This document shows, piece by piece, positions 1 to 8,116 of a stretch of DNA of 64,000 nucleotides. The notes beneath the pieces were generated by a model. That model searched no databases and had not been told where the DNA came from. It saw only the letters and a list, made by a program, of their open reading frames with translations. The stretch is from Flavobacterium aestivum. Its GTDB lineage: Bacteria; Bacteroidota; Bacteroidia; Flavobacteriales; Flavobacteriaceae. The stretch lies in NCBI RefSeq assembly GCF_026870175.2, contig NZ_CP113977.2, positions 620,001 through 684,000 of the forward strand, given 5' to 3'. Position 1 is the stretch's first letter, and every line of letters starts with the position of its first letter. A program made the translations under genes and the position numbers.

Positions 1-1
1 T

Positions 2-751
2 TTTGCTTCTATAAAAGTATCAGCAACTGATTTTGATTATTGGAATTCTCACGGCGTCAATACCGCCGAAACTACCGAAAAAATAAAAACTCTCTGTAAA
101 ACAGAATTATATACTGTTTTGAAAGATGATTTTGATTTTGTCATATTCGTTATGAATAATGCCAACTATCCTGCCAATATGCCTACAGGCGAATATGTTC
201 ATGTAAAGAATGATACAAAAGGTATTGGTCTTAAACTCTTTGACAATACTGCTAGTTATGGTTCAGCAGGAAAGTTGCAGGGTGTTTATTTTTTATATAA
301 AAACAACATTGACCAAGGACCAATTATTCACGAAATGACACACCGATGGGCCAATTGGGTTGTCCCACAAACTTATTCCGGACATTGGGATAACGTAAAT
401 GGTATCTTGAAAAGTGTTAGCAATAATCTTGCTGATATTGAACTTTATCTAATGGGACTTATTCCCGCTTCTCAAATTAAGGATCCTGAAAGTCTTGCCA
501 TTTACAATGACAGCCGTTATGTTGATAAAATAAGAATCCCTAGTGGTTTAGATGCTCAAAAATCATTCAACTCTCTTGTGGTTGTACTTACACCAACTGA
601 ATTATCTGAAACTGAAATCAACAATTACAAAACCAAAATTGATCATATAACGCGTACTGGTGCTACTCCTATTGGGTATCAAAATCTTTGGGAGAAAACC
701 AACGGTAAGGCTGTTCTTAACATTGGTAACCTGAACACACATAAGAAATAG
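2..751 (+). CDS. Putative secreted zinc metallopeptidase, 5' end cut off by the window
   Basis: The reading frame is open from position 2, so the gene begins upstream of the window; only the last 249 residues are visible. A TTG at 119 is in frame but is not a credible start because good coding sequence precedes it. The motif HEMTH (bases 329-343) is an HExxH zinc-binding and catalytic signature, and it is followed about 40 residues later by an ELYLMGL segment that I associate with a loosely defined family of secreted bacterial HExxH proteins. The third zinc ligand cannot be assigned by eye. No type 9 sorting domain is seen at the C-terminus. The substrate is unknown. The gene ends just before a two-way terminator shared with serS. 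Confidence 0.6.
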   Translation, partial: FASIKVSATDFDYWNSHGVNTAETTEKIKTLCKTELYTVLKDDFDFVIFVMNNANYPANMPTGEYVHVKNDTKGIGLKLFDNTASYGSAGKLQGVYFLYKNNIDQGPIIHEMTHRWANWVVPQTYSGHWDNVNGILKSVSNNLADIELYLMGLIPASQIKDPESLAIYNDSRYVDKIRIPSGLDAQKSFNSLVVVLTPTELSETEINNYKTKIDHITRTGATPIGYQNLWEKTNGKAVLNIGNLNTHKK

Positions 752-771
752 ATTTTACATCTTCTAACATC

Positions 772-803
772 AAAAAAAGGTATCCAAATGGATACCTTTT
801 TTT
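772..803. terminator. Bidirectional rho-independent terminator
   Basis: Perfect 14-base arms (A-run plus GGTATCC, and GGATACC plus T-run) flank an AAAT loop. It lies between the convergent metallopeptidase fragment and serS and has a T-run on both strands, so it can stop both transcripts. Confidence 0.85.
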
Positions 804-818
804 GATATTGCTCATAAA

Positions 819-2090
819 TTAGTCTATGATATCAAACCCACAATAAGGGCGTAAAACCTCTGGAATTACGATTCCTTCCGGAGTCTGGTAGTTTTCTAAA
901 ATTCCAGCAAGAACTCTTGGCAAGGCTAATGAACTTCCGTTAAGAGTATGTGCCAATTGGTTTTTCCCTTCTTTGTCTTTGAAACGCAATTTCAAACGAT
1001 TGGCTTGAAAAGTCTCAAAATTAGACACTGATGAAATTTCCAACCAACGCTCTTGAGCTGTTGAATACACTTCAAAATCATATGTTAAAGCCGAAGCAAA
1101 ACCCATATCTCCTCCACAAAGACGTAAAACTCTATACGGTAATTTCAATTCTTGAAGAATACTTTTTACATGTTCAACCATTCCGTCTAGTGCTTGATAC
1201 GAATTATCAGGATGCTCTACACGAACGATTTCTACTTTATCAAATTGATGCAAACGATTTAAACCACGTACATGCGCTCCATAAGAACCTGCTTCACGAC
1301 GGAAACAAGGTGTGTAACCTGTACACAAAACAGGCAATTCGTTTTCAGATAAAATAACATCTCTAAAAATGTTAGTTACTGGAACCTCAGCCGTTGGAAT
1401 CAAATACAAATTATCTGTTGCGTCATGGTACATTTGTCCTTCTTTATCTGGCAATTGTCCAGTTCCGTATGCTGATGCTTCGTTTACCAAATGAGGCACT
1501 TGGTATTCTTTGTACCCCGCATCGGTATTTTTATCTAAAAAATAAGAAATTAACGCTCTTTGTAATTTAGCTCCTTTCCCTTTATAAACAGGAAATCCTG
1601 CACCTGTTATTTTATTTCCTAATTCGAAATCAATAATATCGTACTTTTTTACCAATTCCCAGTGTGGTTGTGCTCCTTCGTGCAATACAGGAATATCTCC
1701 TTCCTGAAAAACGTTTAGATTTTCCTCAGGCGTTTTTCCAACAGGAACAATATCTGCAGGAAGATTAGGCAACATGTATAGTTTTTCTGTTAATTCATTG
1801 GCCAAAACAACTGCATTTTCGGCAAGAACTTTACTTTTTTCTTTTAACAGAACTGTTTTTTCTTTTAGAATTGTAGCTTTTGATTTTTCGCCAGCTTTCA
1901 TCAAATCACCAATATCTTTGGATAATTTATTAGATTCGGATAAAACAGTATCTAACTCTACTTGTGTAGCACGACGTTTTTCGTCTAATTGTACCACTTC
2001 TTCAACAATAGATTTGGCATCCATATTTTTTTTTGCCAAAGCATTGATTACTTTCTCCTGATTCTCTCTAATAAATGCGATTTGTAACAT
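819..2090 (-). CDS. serS: Serine--tRNA ligase
   Basis: Class II aminoacyl-tRNA synthetase that charges tRNA-Ser, and tRNA-Sec where present, in the cytosol. The N-terminal 110 or so residues form the long antiparallel coiled coil that holds the tRNA variable arm. The catalytic domain contains motif 2 (CFRREAGSYG) and motif 3 (NGSSLALPRVLAGILENYQ). I place the start at the ATG at 2090, giving 423 residues beginning MLQIAFIRENQ, which matches the family N-terminus. The frame extends upstream to 2147, but those 19 residues would overlap the inferred promoter. The gene is monocistronic, with a TAAATTTG box upstream and a strong terminator downstream. Confidence 0.97.
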   Translation of the reverse strand: MLQIAFIRENQEKVINALAKKNMDAKSIVEEVVQLDEKRRATQVELDTVLSESNKLSKDIGDLMKAGEKSKATILKEKTVLLKEKSKVLAENAVVLANELTEKLYMLPNLPADIVPVGKTPEENLNVFQEGDIPVLHEGAQPHWELVKKYDIIDFELGNKITGAGFPVYKGKGAKLQRALISYFLDKNTDAGYKEYQVPHLVNEASAYGTGQLPDKEGQMYHDATDNLYLIPTAEVPVTNIFRDVILSENELPVLCTGYTPCFRREAGSYGAHVRGLNRLHQFDKVEIVRVEHPDNSYQALDGMVEHVKSILQELKLPYRVLRLCGGDMGFASALTYDFEVYSTAQERWLEISSVSNFETFQANRLKLRFKDKEGKNQLAHTLNGSSLALPRVLAGILENYQTPEGIVIPEVLRPYCGFDIID

Positions 2091-2120
2091 AGTTTGATTT
2101 TTATAACTAAATAATGGAAG

Positions 2121-2128
2121 CAAATTTA
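2121..2128 (-). promoter_or_regulatory. serS promoter, -7 box TAAATTTG
   Basis: On the minus strand TAAATTTG matches the Bacteroidota -7 consensus TAnnTTTG about 30 bases before the serS ATG. A TTG lies 16 bases further upstream, slightly short of the usual spacing. Confidence 0.6.
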
Positions 2129-2299
2129 AGGAAATGTTTGATAACAACTAGACAAAGTTTGTTTTGTATACTTTTTTTTGATTTTGTAGTATATATATCA
2201 CTAATTCTAAAACCCCAAAATTATTTTCAAAAAGCAAAGAAATGATATTCATGCAATTAAAAACTTTTAAAACTTAACAAACAATTATTTAAAAAAACG

Positions 2300-2307
2300 T
2301 ACGTTTG
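2300..2307 (+). promoter_or_regulatory. Promoter of the outer-membrane protein gene, -7 box TACGTTTG
   Basis: TACGTTTG matches TAnnTTTG and sits 24 bases before the ATG at 2332. It overlaps a GTG-like upstream start of the same frame, which argues for the ATG at 2332 as the real start. Confidence 0.6.
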
Positions 2308-2331
2308 TATAGTAATATAAATAAAAAAGAA

Positions 2332-2844
2332 ATGAAAAAACTTATTTTACTAGTCGCTTTAGGCTTTATATCGACTGGTGTATTTGCTCAAAGTCCGCTT
2401 GAAAAAGGTGGAGTACAATTAAACGCAGGTGTAGGAGTTACAGACTGGGGTATTGTTCCTGTCTATTTTGGTCTTGATTACGGAATCGCTAAAGATGTTA
2501 CACTTGGAGGTCAAATCGCTCTTCTAACAAATGATGATCCGTACTATTATAACAACTCTAATTACAATAATAACACTGCGATAGGAATTGGTATTAATGG
2601 AAATTATCATTTCAATAGGATAATGCACATTCCAAGTAAATTTGACTTCTATGCAGGTTCCAATCTTACAGCTTATATTTGGAATTATGACAACCATGAC
2701 TATCACCCAGACTACGATACTGTAGGTTTTGGACTTCAGGTAGGTGGTCGCTATTTCTTTACCAATAAATTTGGTATTAACCTAGAGTTAGGCGCAGGTA
2801 CAGCAACAAATGGTGCAAAATTTGGAGTTACCTTCAAACTTTAG
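2332..2844 (+). CDS. Small outer-membrane beta-barrel protein
   Basis: The protein is 170 residues from the ATG at 2332 and starts with a clear signal peptide (MKKLILLVALGFISTGVFAQ). The mature part alternates short polar turns rich in Asn, Tyr and Asp with amphipathic strands and ends in the hydrophobic-aromatic pattern GVTFKL, as expected for a small eight-strand barrel of the OmpA/OmpW-like porin class. The central turn is a tyrosine/asparagine-rich low-complexity stretch. It has its own promoter and terminator, so it is a single-gene unit. Function is unknown. A distantly similar barrel gene lies at 38337-38954. Confidence 0.75.
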   Translation: MKKLILLVALGFISTGVFAQSPLEKGGVQLNAGVGVTDWGIVPVYFGLDYGIAKDVTLGGQIALLTNDDPYYYNNSNYNNNTAIGIGINGNYHFNRIMHIPSKFDFYAGSNLTAYIWNYDNHDYHPDYDTVGFGLQVGGRYFFTNKFGINLELGAGTATNGAKFGVTFKL

Positions 2845-2864
2845 CATTATTAAATATAAATTTC

Positions 2865-2898
2865 AAAAGCCATCTGAAAAATCAGGTGGCTTTTTTTT
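2865..2898 (+). terminator. Rho-independent terminator
   Basis: Stem AAAAGCCATCTGA / TCAGGTGGCTTTT, with one G-T pair, is followed by a T-run 20 bases after the barrel gene. Confidence 0.85.
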
Positions 2899-2955
2899 AT
2901 TCAATACCATTGTAAATTTCATTAAGTTCTCTCTTTCTTTCAAATAGTTAAAATA

Positions 2956-3420
2956 TTATTTCACTCTTTTAAAAGAGACTGTATAAGATATATTGGTTAA
3001 AGCATCAAAGTATACTCCTAAAAGTAAATCTTTCTCTGCTATATAATTTAAAGAAAAACTAGAGCCTGGATAATTATCTTCTCTTAAAAGAATATAGATT
3101 CTTAATACATCCGAAGAATTAGTCCAAACTGCTTTTTCAATATTGATCGATTTAGGATTACAAAATGTAGCTTTTAATAATCCGTTATCTCTAACTTCTG
3201 AAATATTTATTTCGCCTACTCCTTCCGTTCTGCCCCAAAGACCTTTAATTAGATTTTTGTCCGCTTTTCTCGATTGTTTTATAAGAATCGAGTGCTCAGA
3301 AACATCTTTAGTTATAGCGATTCTGTTTTTTGCATTAAGCTGATAAGACTGAATAGAAAATCCTAAAAACAAGACTACAAACAACCTTGACAACCTTAAT
3401 AGAAGAGTATTTTTTTTCAT
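2956..3420 (-). CDS. Hypothetical secreted protein
   Basis: The protein has 154 residues. Residues 1-30 form a signal peptide (basic MKKNTLLLRLSRLF, hydrophobic core, then a polar cleavage region near LNA). The mature part of about 120 residues is predicted from its sequence to be mostly beta-strand and ends in SYTVSFKRVK, suggesting a compact extracytoplasmic domain of unknown family. There is no lipobox and no sorting domain. The gene stands alone: the terminator at 2865-2898 lies just beyond its 3' end and 424 bases of apparently non-coding DNA lie upstream. Confidence 0.6.
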   Translation of the reverse strand: MKKNTLLLRLSRLFVVLFLGFSIQSYQLNAKNRIAITKDVSEHSILIKQSRKADKNLIKGLWGRTEGVGEINISEVRDNGLLKATFCNPKSINIEKAVWTNSSDVLRIYILLREDNYPGSSFSLNYIAEKDLLLGVYFDALTNISYTVSFKRVK

Positions 3421-3844
3421 ATGGATATACTATTTTTTATTTTAATATCGTATCGCAATTTTTCGATCATATCAGTGTTTATACAATCATAGCGATTTAG
3501 TGACTGCTAGTTTTACTGTATCATCTTTTATAAAGACAACCAACTCCGAAGTAAACCGAACTTCTTAGCCTTTGAAATGAGAAAAATTCCCATAAAAACC
3601 TTTATTAACTTGTATATAAAGATATTTATTTTTTTGTCCAAATTAGCCCAAAACAAAGTTAATATATTGATTCACAATAAAATACAAATGAATAAAAATC
3701 AAACATAACCAATAAACTAAACTTTAGGGAATCTAATAATCTTGGAACCGCATCAATTTTATTAAAAACATTCAAATTCACAGTTATTCAACGATTTATG
3801 AAAAATCATTCCTTATATTTGATATGATATCTTAAAAATATACA
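3421..3844. other. Intergenic region of 424 bases between divergent genes
   Basis: AT-rich DNA with stops in all frames. The only element I can support is the -7 box TATATTTG at 3814-3821 for the aminopeptidase gene. No tRNA, repeat or small coding frame is evident. Confidence 0.6.
3814..3821 (+). promoter_or_regulatory. Aminopeptidase promoter, -7 box TATATTTG
   Basis: TATATTTG matches TAnnTTTG and lies 24 bases before the ATG at 3845. No convincing TTG lies at the right distance upstream. Confidence 0.5.
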
Positions 3845-5761
3845 ATGAAAAAAACACATCTGCTTGTATTTTTATTTTTGACGATTGCTGGTTATGCTCA
3901 AAATAGCAATTTACAATTGCACAATATTGCTGCCTCCGAGATGAAAATTGCAGCCAAAAAAAAGAATTTGGTTACTAATCCAAATACCCAGAACTATGAT
4001 ATCACTTATCATAAACTGCAGTTTACGGTAAATCCAGCAAATTATTTTATTTCTGGAATTGTGACCACCACTTTTACAGCATTATCTAATCTTTCTACTG
4101 TCACTTTTGATTTAACCAATCAATTAACCGTGAATTATGTCACTCAAAATGGATTGGCATTGCCATTTACACAAAACGCCAATAACGAATTGGTCATTAC
4201 GTTACCAACCGTTCTGAATTCCGGAGCATCTACAACCGTTGTAATCTCTTATTCTGGTCCTCCCGCAAATGGAGATGATGCTTTTACCACATCTATACAT
4301 GACGGTTCACCCATTTTATACACCTTGTCTGAACCTTATGGAGCAAAGGATTGGTGGCCTTGCAAACAAGATTTGAATGACAAAGTAGACGCCATTGATA
4401 TTTATATTACAGCTCCAGCCCAATATGTAAGTGTCGCAAATGGTATTGAACCCGCAGCACCTGTCATTAATGGAGCCAGTAAAACTACCCATTTTCATCA
4501 TGGCTATCCCATTCCCGCCTATTTGATTGCCATAGCGGTAACCAATTATAGTGTGTACAACCAAACCGGAGGTACTGCTCCTAACCAATACCCAATTATC
4601 AATTACATTTATCCAGAAACTTTAGCATCTGTACAAACTCAACTGGATCAAACACCACTGATTCTAAATTTATATGAAAGCCTTTTTGAAATTTATCCTT
4701 TTCATACCGAAAAGTATGGTCATGCCCAATTTGGCTGGAGTGGTGGCATGGAACACACGACTGTATCTTTCATGAATAATTTTGATCGAGGTCTAATTGC
4801 TCACGAAATGGCGCACCAATGGTTTGGCGACAAAATTACTTGTGGCAGCTGGAAAGACATTTGGCTTAACGAAGGTTTTGCTACTTATGTTTCCGCTTTG
4901 GTAATAGAGAATTTTAATGGTCAAAATGCTTTTGTAAACGAAAAAACAAGAATGATCAATAACATCACCTCTCAACCTAATGGAGCAATATATCTGACTG
5001 ATGCTGAACTGGCCGATATAAACAGAATTTTTGACGCTCGACTAACCTATCATAAAGGCGCCATGGTCTTGAATATGCTCCGTTTCAAAATGGGAGATGC
5101 TTTATTTTTTCAGGGTGTCAAAAATTATTTAAAAGATGCTAACCTAGCCTATAAATATGCCAAAACTCCCGACTTACAAGCGCATTTGGAGGCCGTTTAT
5201 GGCAGTAGTCTAACTGAGTTTTTTAATGATTGGGTGTACAACCAAGGCTACCCTACTTATACCATTTCGGCTCAGAACATAGAAGGTGGGAAAGTTAAAT
5301 TTATTATCAATCAAACGCAATCAGATCCGTCGGTTTCCTTTTTTGAGATGCCGGTACCGATCCGCGTTTTTGGTGCAGGCGGACAACAATTGGATTTGGT
5401 TTTAAACAATACGGTTAATGGAGAAAATTTTACCGAAAATGTTCCTTTTACCATTACAAATCTGGCTTTCGATCCTAATAAAAATATTATTTCGAAAAAT
5501 AGCACAGTTGCTTTGGGACAAAAAAGCTTTGATTTGAATGCGATCCGATTATCTCAAGATTCTGTAACCAATACACTTTCCCTTGAAATACCAAACGGAA
5601 TCGTAATCCAAAAAGCAGTATTTCACAATATGGCTGGTCAGAAAATAAAAGAAACGAGTTCTGTATCTACTTGGGATATCACCTCTTTGCCAGCTGGAGT
5701 TTACTTTATTAATATTGTCACCAATTCTGGCAAGAAAAAATTTAAGTTTGTTAAGAACTAA
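3845..5761 (+). CDS. M1 family metallo-aminopeptidase with type 9 sorting domain
   Basis: Secreted zinc aminopeptidase of 638 residues. A signal peptide (about residues 1-18) precedes the N-terminal beta-saddle domain. The gluzincin signature HEMAH at about residue 320, followed by WLNEGFATY, supplies HExxH-x18-E. The substrate-anchoring GxMEN motif is present as GGMEH (about residue 302), so the final Asn is replaced by His, which is unusual. After a linker, the last 70 residues (AVFHNMAGQKI ... LPAGVYFINI ... KKFKFVKN) are a type A C-terminal domain recognised by the Bacteroidota type 9 secretion system. The product is therefore expected at the cell surface or outside, cleaving peptides for nutrition. 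Confidence 0.9.
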   Translation: MKKTHLLVFLFLTIAGYAQNSNLQLHNIAASEMKIAAKKKNLVTNPNTQNYDITYHKLQFTVNPANYFISGIVTTTFTALSNLSTVTFDLTNQLTVNYVTQNGLALPFTQNANNELVITLPTVLNSGASTTVVISYSGPPANGDDAFTTSIHDGSPILYTLSEPYGAKDWWPCKQDLNDKVDAIDIYITAPAQYVSVANGIEPAAPVINGASKTTHFHHGYPIPAYLIAIAVTNYSVYNQTGGTAPNQYPIINYIYPETLASVQTQLDQTPLILNLYESLFEIYPFHTEKYGHAQFGWSGGMEHTTVSFMNNFDRGLIAHEMAHQWFGDKITCGSWKDIWLNEGFATYVSALVIENFNGQNAFVNEKTRMINNITSQPNGAIYLTDAELADINRIFDARLTYHKGAMVLNMLRFKMGDALFFQGVKNYLKDANLAYKYAKTPDLQAHLEAVYGSSLTEFFNDWVYNQGYPTYTISAQNIEGGKVKFIINQTQSDPSVSFFEMPVPIRVFGAGGQQLDLVLNNTVNGENFTENVPFTITNLAFDPNKNIISKNSTVALGQKSFDLNAIRLSQDSVTNTLSLEIPNGIVIQKAVFHNMAGQKIKETSSVSTWDITSLPAGVYFINIVTNSGKKKFKFVKN

Positions 5762-5839
5762 CTAATTTCACGAAGAGACAAAAAAGACACAGAGATTCAC
5801 AAAAATTTTATGCTTTGCCTCTTCGGGAAATAACCTTAA
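5762..5839. repeat. Degenerate flavobacterial-type intergenic repeat
   Basis: The short gap contains CACGAAGAGAC, AAAGACACAGAGATTCAC and a CTTCGGG tail. This is the same style of word that appears at 51670-51735 (TCTGCG, CTCTTCG). I take it as a decayed copy of a dispersed intergenic repeat; copy number cannot be judged from this window. Confidence 0.35.
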
Positions 5840-6379
5840 TTATTCTCTTTTAATCTCGTGACCCACAAATTCTTCTAAAGTAGTAAACATATCGTCTACA
5901 GAAAGTACTTCGAAGTCAGGATGTGATTTCAGAAAATTAGCGTTTAAAGTAATTAGGTTTTCTTCGATTTCAAAGAAAGTGTCATTATTCAGCAAATCTC
6001 TTATGGGATTTACACCTTCTAACTTCCCTTTCAAGAATTTATTGAGCTTTACACTGCTCATTAATTTTACTTTTTTGCTTTGTTGTTGAAATAATTCCAA
6101 ATGTTTTTCGGCACCAATTAATGCCAAACCTTCTTCTATCAATTCATTCAACTCTTTATCCCAACCGGATTGATGTACAAATTGCGCAAAATTTCCAGTA
6201 ACATATTGAGAGTAATAATAATCTAAGTAATAACTCATCAAGGCATCTTCATGAATCAAATCGTCGTTCACACCTTCCTCACGCATTAAATTGATTACCG
6301 AAATATTAGAATGAATCACATCTTGAAGATTCTCACTATTCATTGCCGTTTCTGAAACTATTATTCTACCGAATTCCAT
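5840..6379 (-). CDS. Hypothetical cytosolic protein
   Basis: From the ATG at 6379 the protein has 179 residues (MEFGRIIVSE...). A start at 6415 would add 12 residues with no support. The sequence is soluble, acidic and mostly helical, with no signal peptide or known motif. It is rich in Leu, Glu and Asn and ends TLEEFVGHEIKRE. I do not recognise the family; it has the look of a Flavobacteriaceae-restricted unknown. Its leader and first codons are repeated 339 bases upstream (see the 34-base repeat). Confidence 0.6.
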   Translation of the reverse strand: MEFGRIIVSETAMNSENLQDVIHSNISVINLMREEGVNDDLIHEDALMSYYLDYYYSQYVTGNFAQFVHQSGWDKELNELIEEGLALIGAEKHLELFQQQSKKVKLMSSVKLNKFLKGKLEGVNPIRDLLNNDTFFEIEENLITLNANFLKSHPDFEVLSVDDMFTTLEEFVGHEIKRE

Positions 6380-6397
6380 AAGTTTTATATTTAAATT
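6364..6397 (-). repeat. 34-base direct repeat, copy 1 (gene start)
   Basis: This copy spans the leader and first five codons of the gene ending at 5840. It is identical over 34 bases to 6703-6736. Confidence 0.8.
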
Positions 6398-6449
6398 CTT
6401 TGATGCAAATTTCAACTAAATTAAAGCACAAAAGAAACACAAAAGTGAT

Positions 6450-6620
6450 TTATCTGACATCAAATCCGTCATTATTCTTTTTCTCGTTCATTTTTGCAAC
6501 TAAAGCTTTCAAACGCAATGCTTGTGCTTTTTTCTCTTCTTGAAGTTTAGCTTTTTTTCGATTTAGCAATTTGGTATGTAAAGCCTTATTTTTAGTGTTT
6601 TTTTCAGGTCCTTTTGCCAT
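6450..6620 (-). CDS. Small basic protein, 56 residues
   Basis: The frame starts at the ATG at 6620 (MAKGPEKNTKNKAL...) and ends at 6450. Nearly 40 percent of residues are Lys or Arg, and the middle (about residues 15-45) is a highly charged amphipathic helix (LNRKKAKLQEEKKAQALRLK). Codon use is normal for the region, and the frame lies neatly between two genes on the same strand. Small Lys-rich proteins of this form are common and unannotated in Flavobacteriaceae. It may bind RNA or ribosomes, but that is speculation. Confidence 0.6.
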   Translation of the reverse strand: MAKGPEKNTKNKALHTKLLNRKKAKLQEEKKAQALRLKALVAKMNEKKNNDGFDVR

Positions 6621-6702
6621 AATTTATACTCTTCTTTTATTGCGCTGCAAATATAAAAAATAGCAAGAATAGATTATTGGCACTTTTAGAATTAGAACCA
6701 AT

Positions 6703-6736
6703 TTCTACCGAATTCCATAAGTTTTATATTTAAATT
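6703..6736 (-). repeat. 34-base direct repeat, copy 2 (orphan gene start)
   Basis: Identical to 6364-6397. On the minus strand it recreates the leader and MEFGR, then reads three more residues and stops, so it is a non-functional copy of the start of the neighbouring gene. Confidence 0.8.
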
Positions 6737-6816
6737 GAATCCCAAAAGGATAAAAGCAATAAATTTTAAGAGTTGAACAAAAACAAATACTGTAAGAAAA
6801 TAATATTTACATTATG

Positions 6817-6824
6817 TACCTTTG
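6817..6824 (+). promoter_or_regulatory. PhzF-like gene promoter, -7 box TACCTTTG
   Basis: TACCTTTG matches TAnnTTTG and lies 58 bases before the ATG at 6882, leaving a leader of about 50 bases. Confidence 0.5.
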
Positions 6825-6881
6825 GTCCACTTACAAGTACTAACTTTATTCTGCTCAACAAATCATTAAAAAATACGCTAA

Positions 6882-7784
6882 ATGGAAAAAAGAATAACAT
6901 TAGAATATTACGTTTTAGATGTATTCTCGAATACAAGCTACAAAGGAAACCCATTATCAGTCGTTTTTACAAATGGTATTTTAGGGTTAGATGAATATCA
7001 AAATATTGCAAAAGAATTTGGCTATTCTGAGACTTCTTTTGTTTATTACTCCAAAGCCCAAAAAACATTAATGGTACGTTCATTTACACCAACTGGTATT
7101 GAAATAGAGGGTGCGGGACATAATTTGTTAGGAGCAGTTTGTGGAGCTTTATTAAAAAAAATGCCAATATTTGATGAACAAGATGAGAACAATCGTTTTG
7201 TGATAATGAAACATTCTCCCATAAAATTAACGGTAAGCTTTGACCCTGCCACTCAATATCCTATAGTTCAGATGCATCAAAAAGCAGCTTCCATAGGAGT
7301 AGAAATACCAACTTATAAAATTGCAGTAGCACTTGGTTTAAAAATTGAGGATTTAGACAGTAATGATTTTGTCCCTACGATTGTAAAAACAGAAGTTGCT
7401 CACACTATGGTTCCCATTAAAAACAGCCAAATACTTAATGATTGTGTTCCTGACAACAAACTTTTGATTGAAATTTCAAAAGAATATCAATTTGAAGGAT
7501 TTTATTGTTTTACTATTTCCAACCAAAATGAAGGAAATATAGCCGAAGCACGATTTTTCAACCCAATAATTGGTATAAATGAAGACCCCGCTACAGGAAC
7601 GGCTGCAGGACCTTTAATTGGTTTCTTGACGAAAAAGAAATATACACAACCAAATAAGGAATATAAAATTCTACAAGGTGTAAAATTAAACCAGCCTTCG
7701 CTGATTGAAGTTATGAATAGAGAAAATGACATCTTGGTTGGCGGCTCATCTATTATTACAATGCGTGGCGAACTTTATCTTTAA
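6882..7784 (+). CDS. PhzF family isomerase-like protein
   Basis: Cytosolic protein of 300 residues with the two-lobed diaminopimelate-epimerase fold of the PhzF family. Seen motifs are the N-terminal DVFSNTSYKGNPLSVV, the conserved Glu50 in FGYSETSF (the family's general acid/base), GAGHNLLGA near residue 83, and GINEDPATGTAAGPL near residue 235, which is the family EDPATGSA motif. The length is typical. PhzF in pseudomonads isomerises a phenazine precursor, but no phenazine genes are near, so the substrate here is unknown. It is a single-gene unit with its own promoter. Confidence 0.88.
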   Translation: MEKRITLEYYVLDVFSNTSYKGNPLSVVFTNGILGLDEYQNIAKEFGYSETSFVYYSKAQKTLMVRSFTPTGIEIEGAGHNLLGAVCGALLKKMPIFDEQDENNRFVIMKHSPIKLTVSFDPATQYPIVQMHQKAASIGVEIPTYKIAVALGLKIEDLDSNDFVPTIVKTEVAHTMVPIKNSQILNDCVPDNKLLIEISKEYQFEGFYCFTISNQNEGNIAEARFFNPIIGINEDPATGTAAGPLIGFLTKKKYTQPNKEYKILQGVKLNQPSLIEVMNRENDILVGGSSIITMRGELYL

Positions 7785-8116
7785 AACAAATTTAATAACA
7801 TAAATATGAAGCCATTATAGAAATGACATAATGGAATGAATATTCAAGCCCATATAAAAAACAGAAAACTTTTTGTGCCAGTCTTTCGTACAAAAGATTA
7901 CTTCATCTGGTTTTAATTGACAACGGAGTTCCATGAATATATTTGTAACAAATAGCGAGATTAGCTCCTAATAAAACTACAAAACTCTCAATTCTATTGC
8001 TTATTTTTGCACTCAATAAAGTTGAATTATAAAATAAGCCTAACGAAAATTTGGTTGTCAAATCCAGTTTTATTAGGCGAATTATATATAATCAATAAAA
8101 AAATTAATATCTACAT
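7785..8116. other. Intergenic region of 332 bases, possible short remnant frame
   Basis: No confident gene. On the minus strand a 39-residue frame (ATG at 7934, stop at 7815; MELRCQLKPDEVIF...) is open and looks mildly coding, but it is too short to assign and may be a relic. The remainder is AT-rich and includes the metG leader. Confidence 0.35.
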
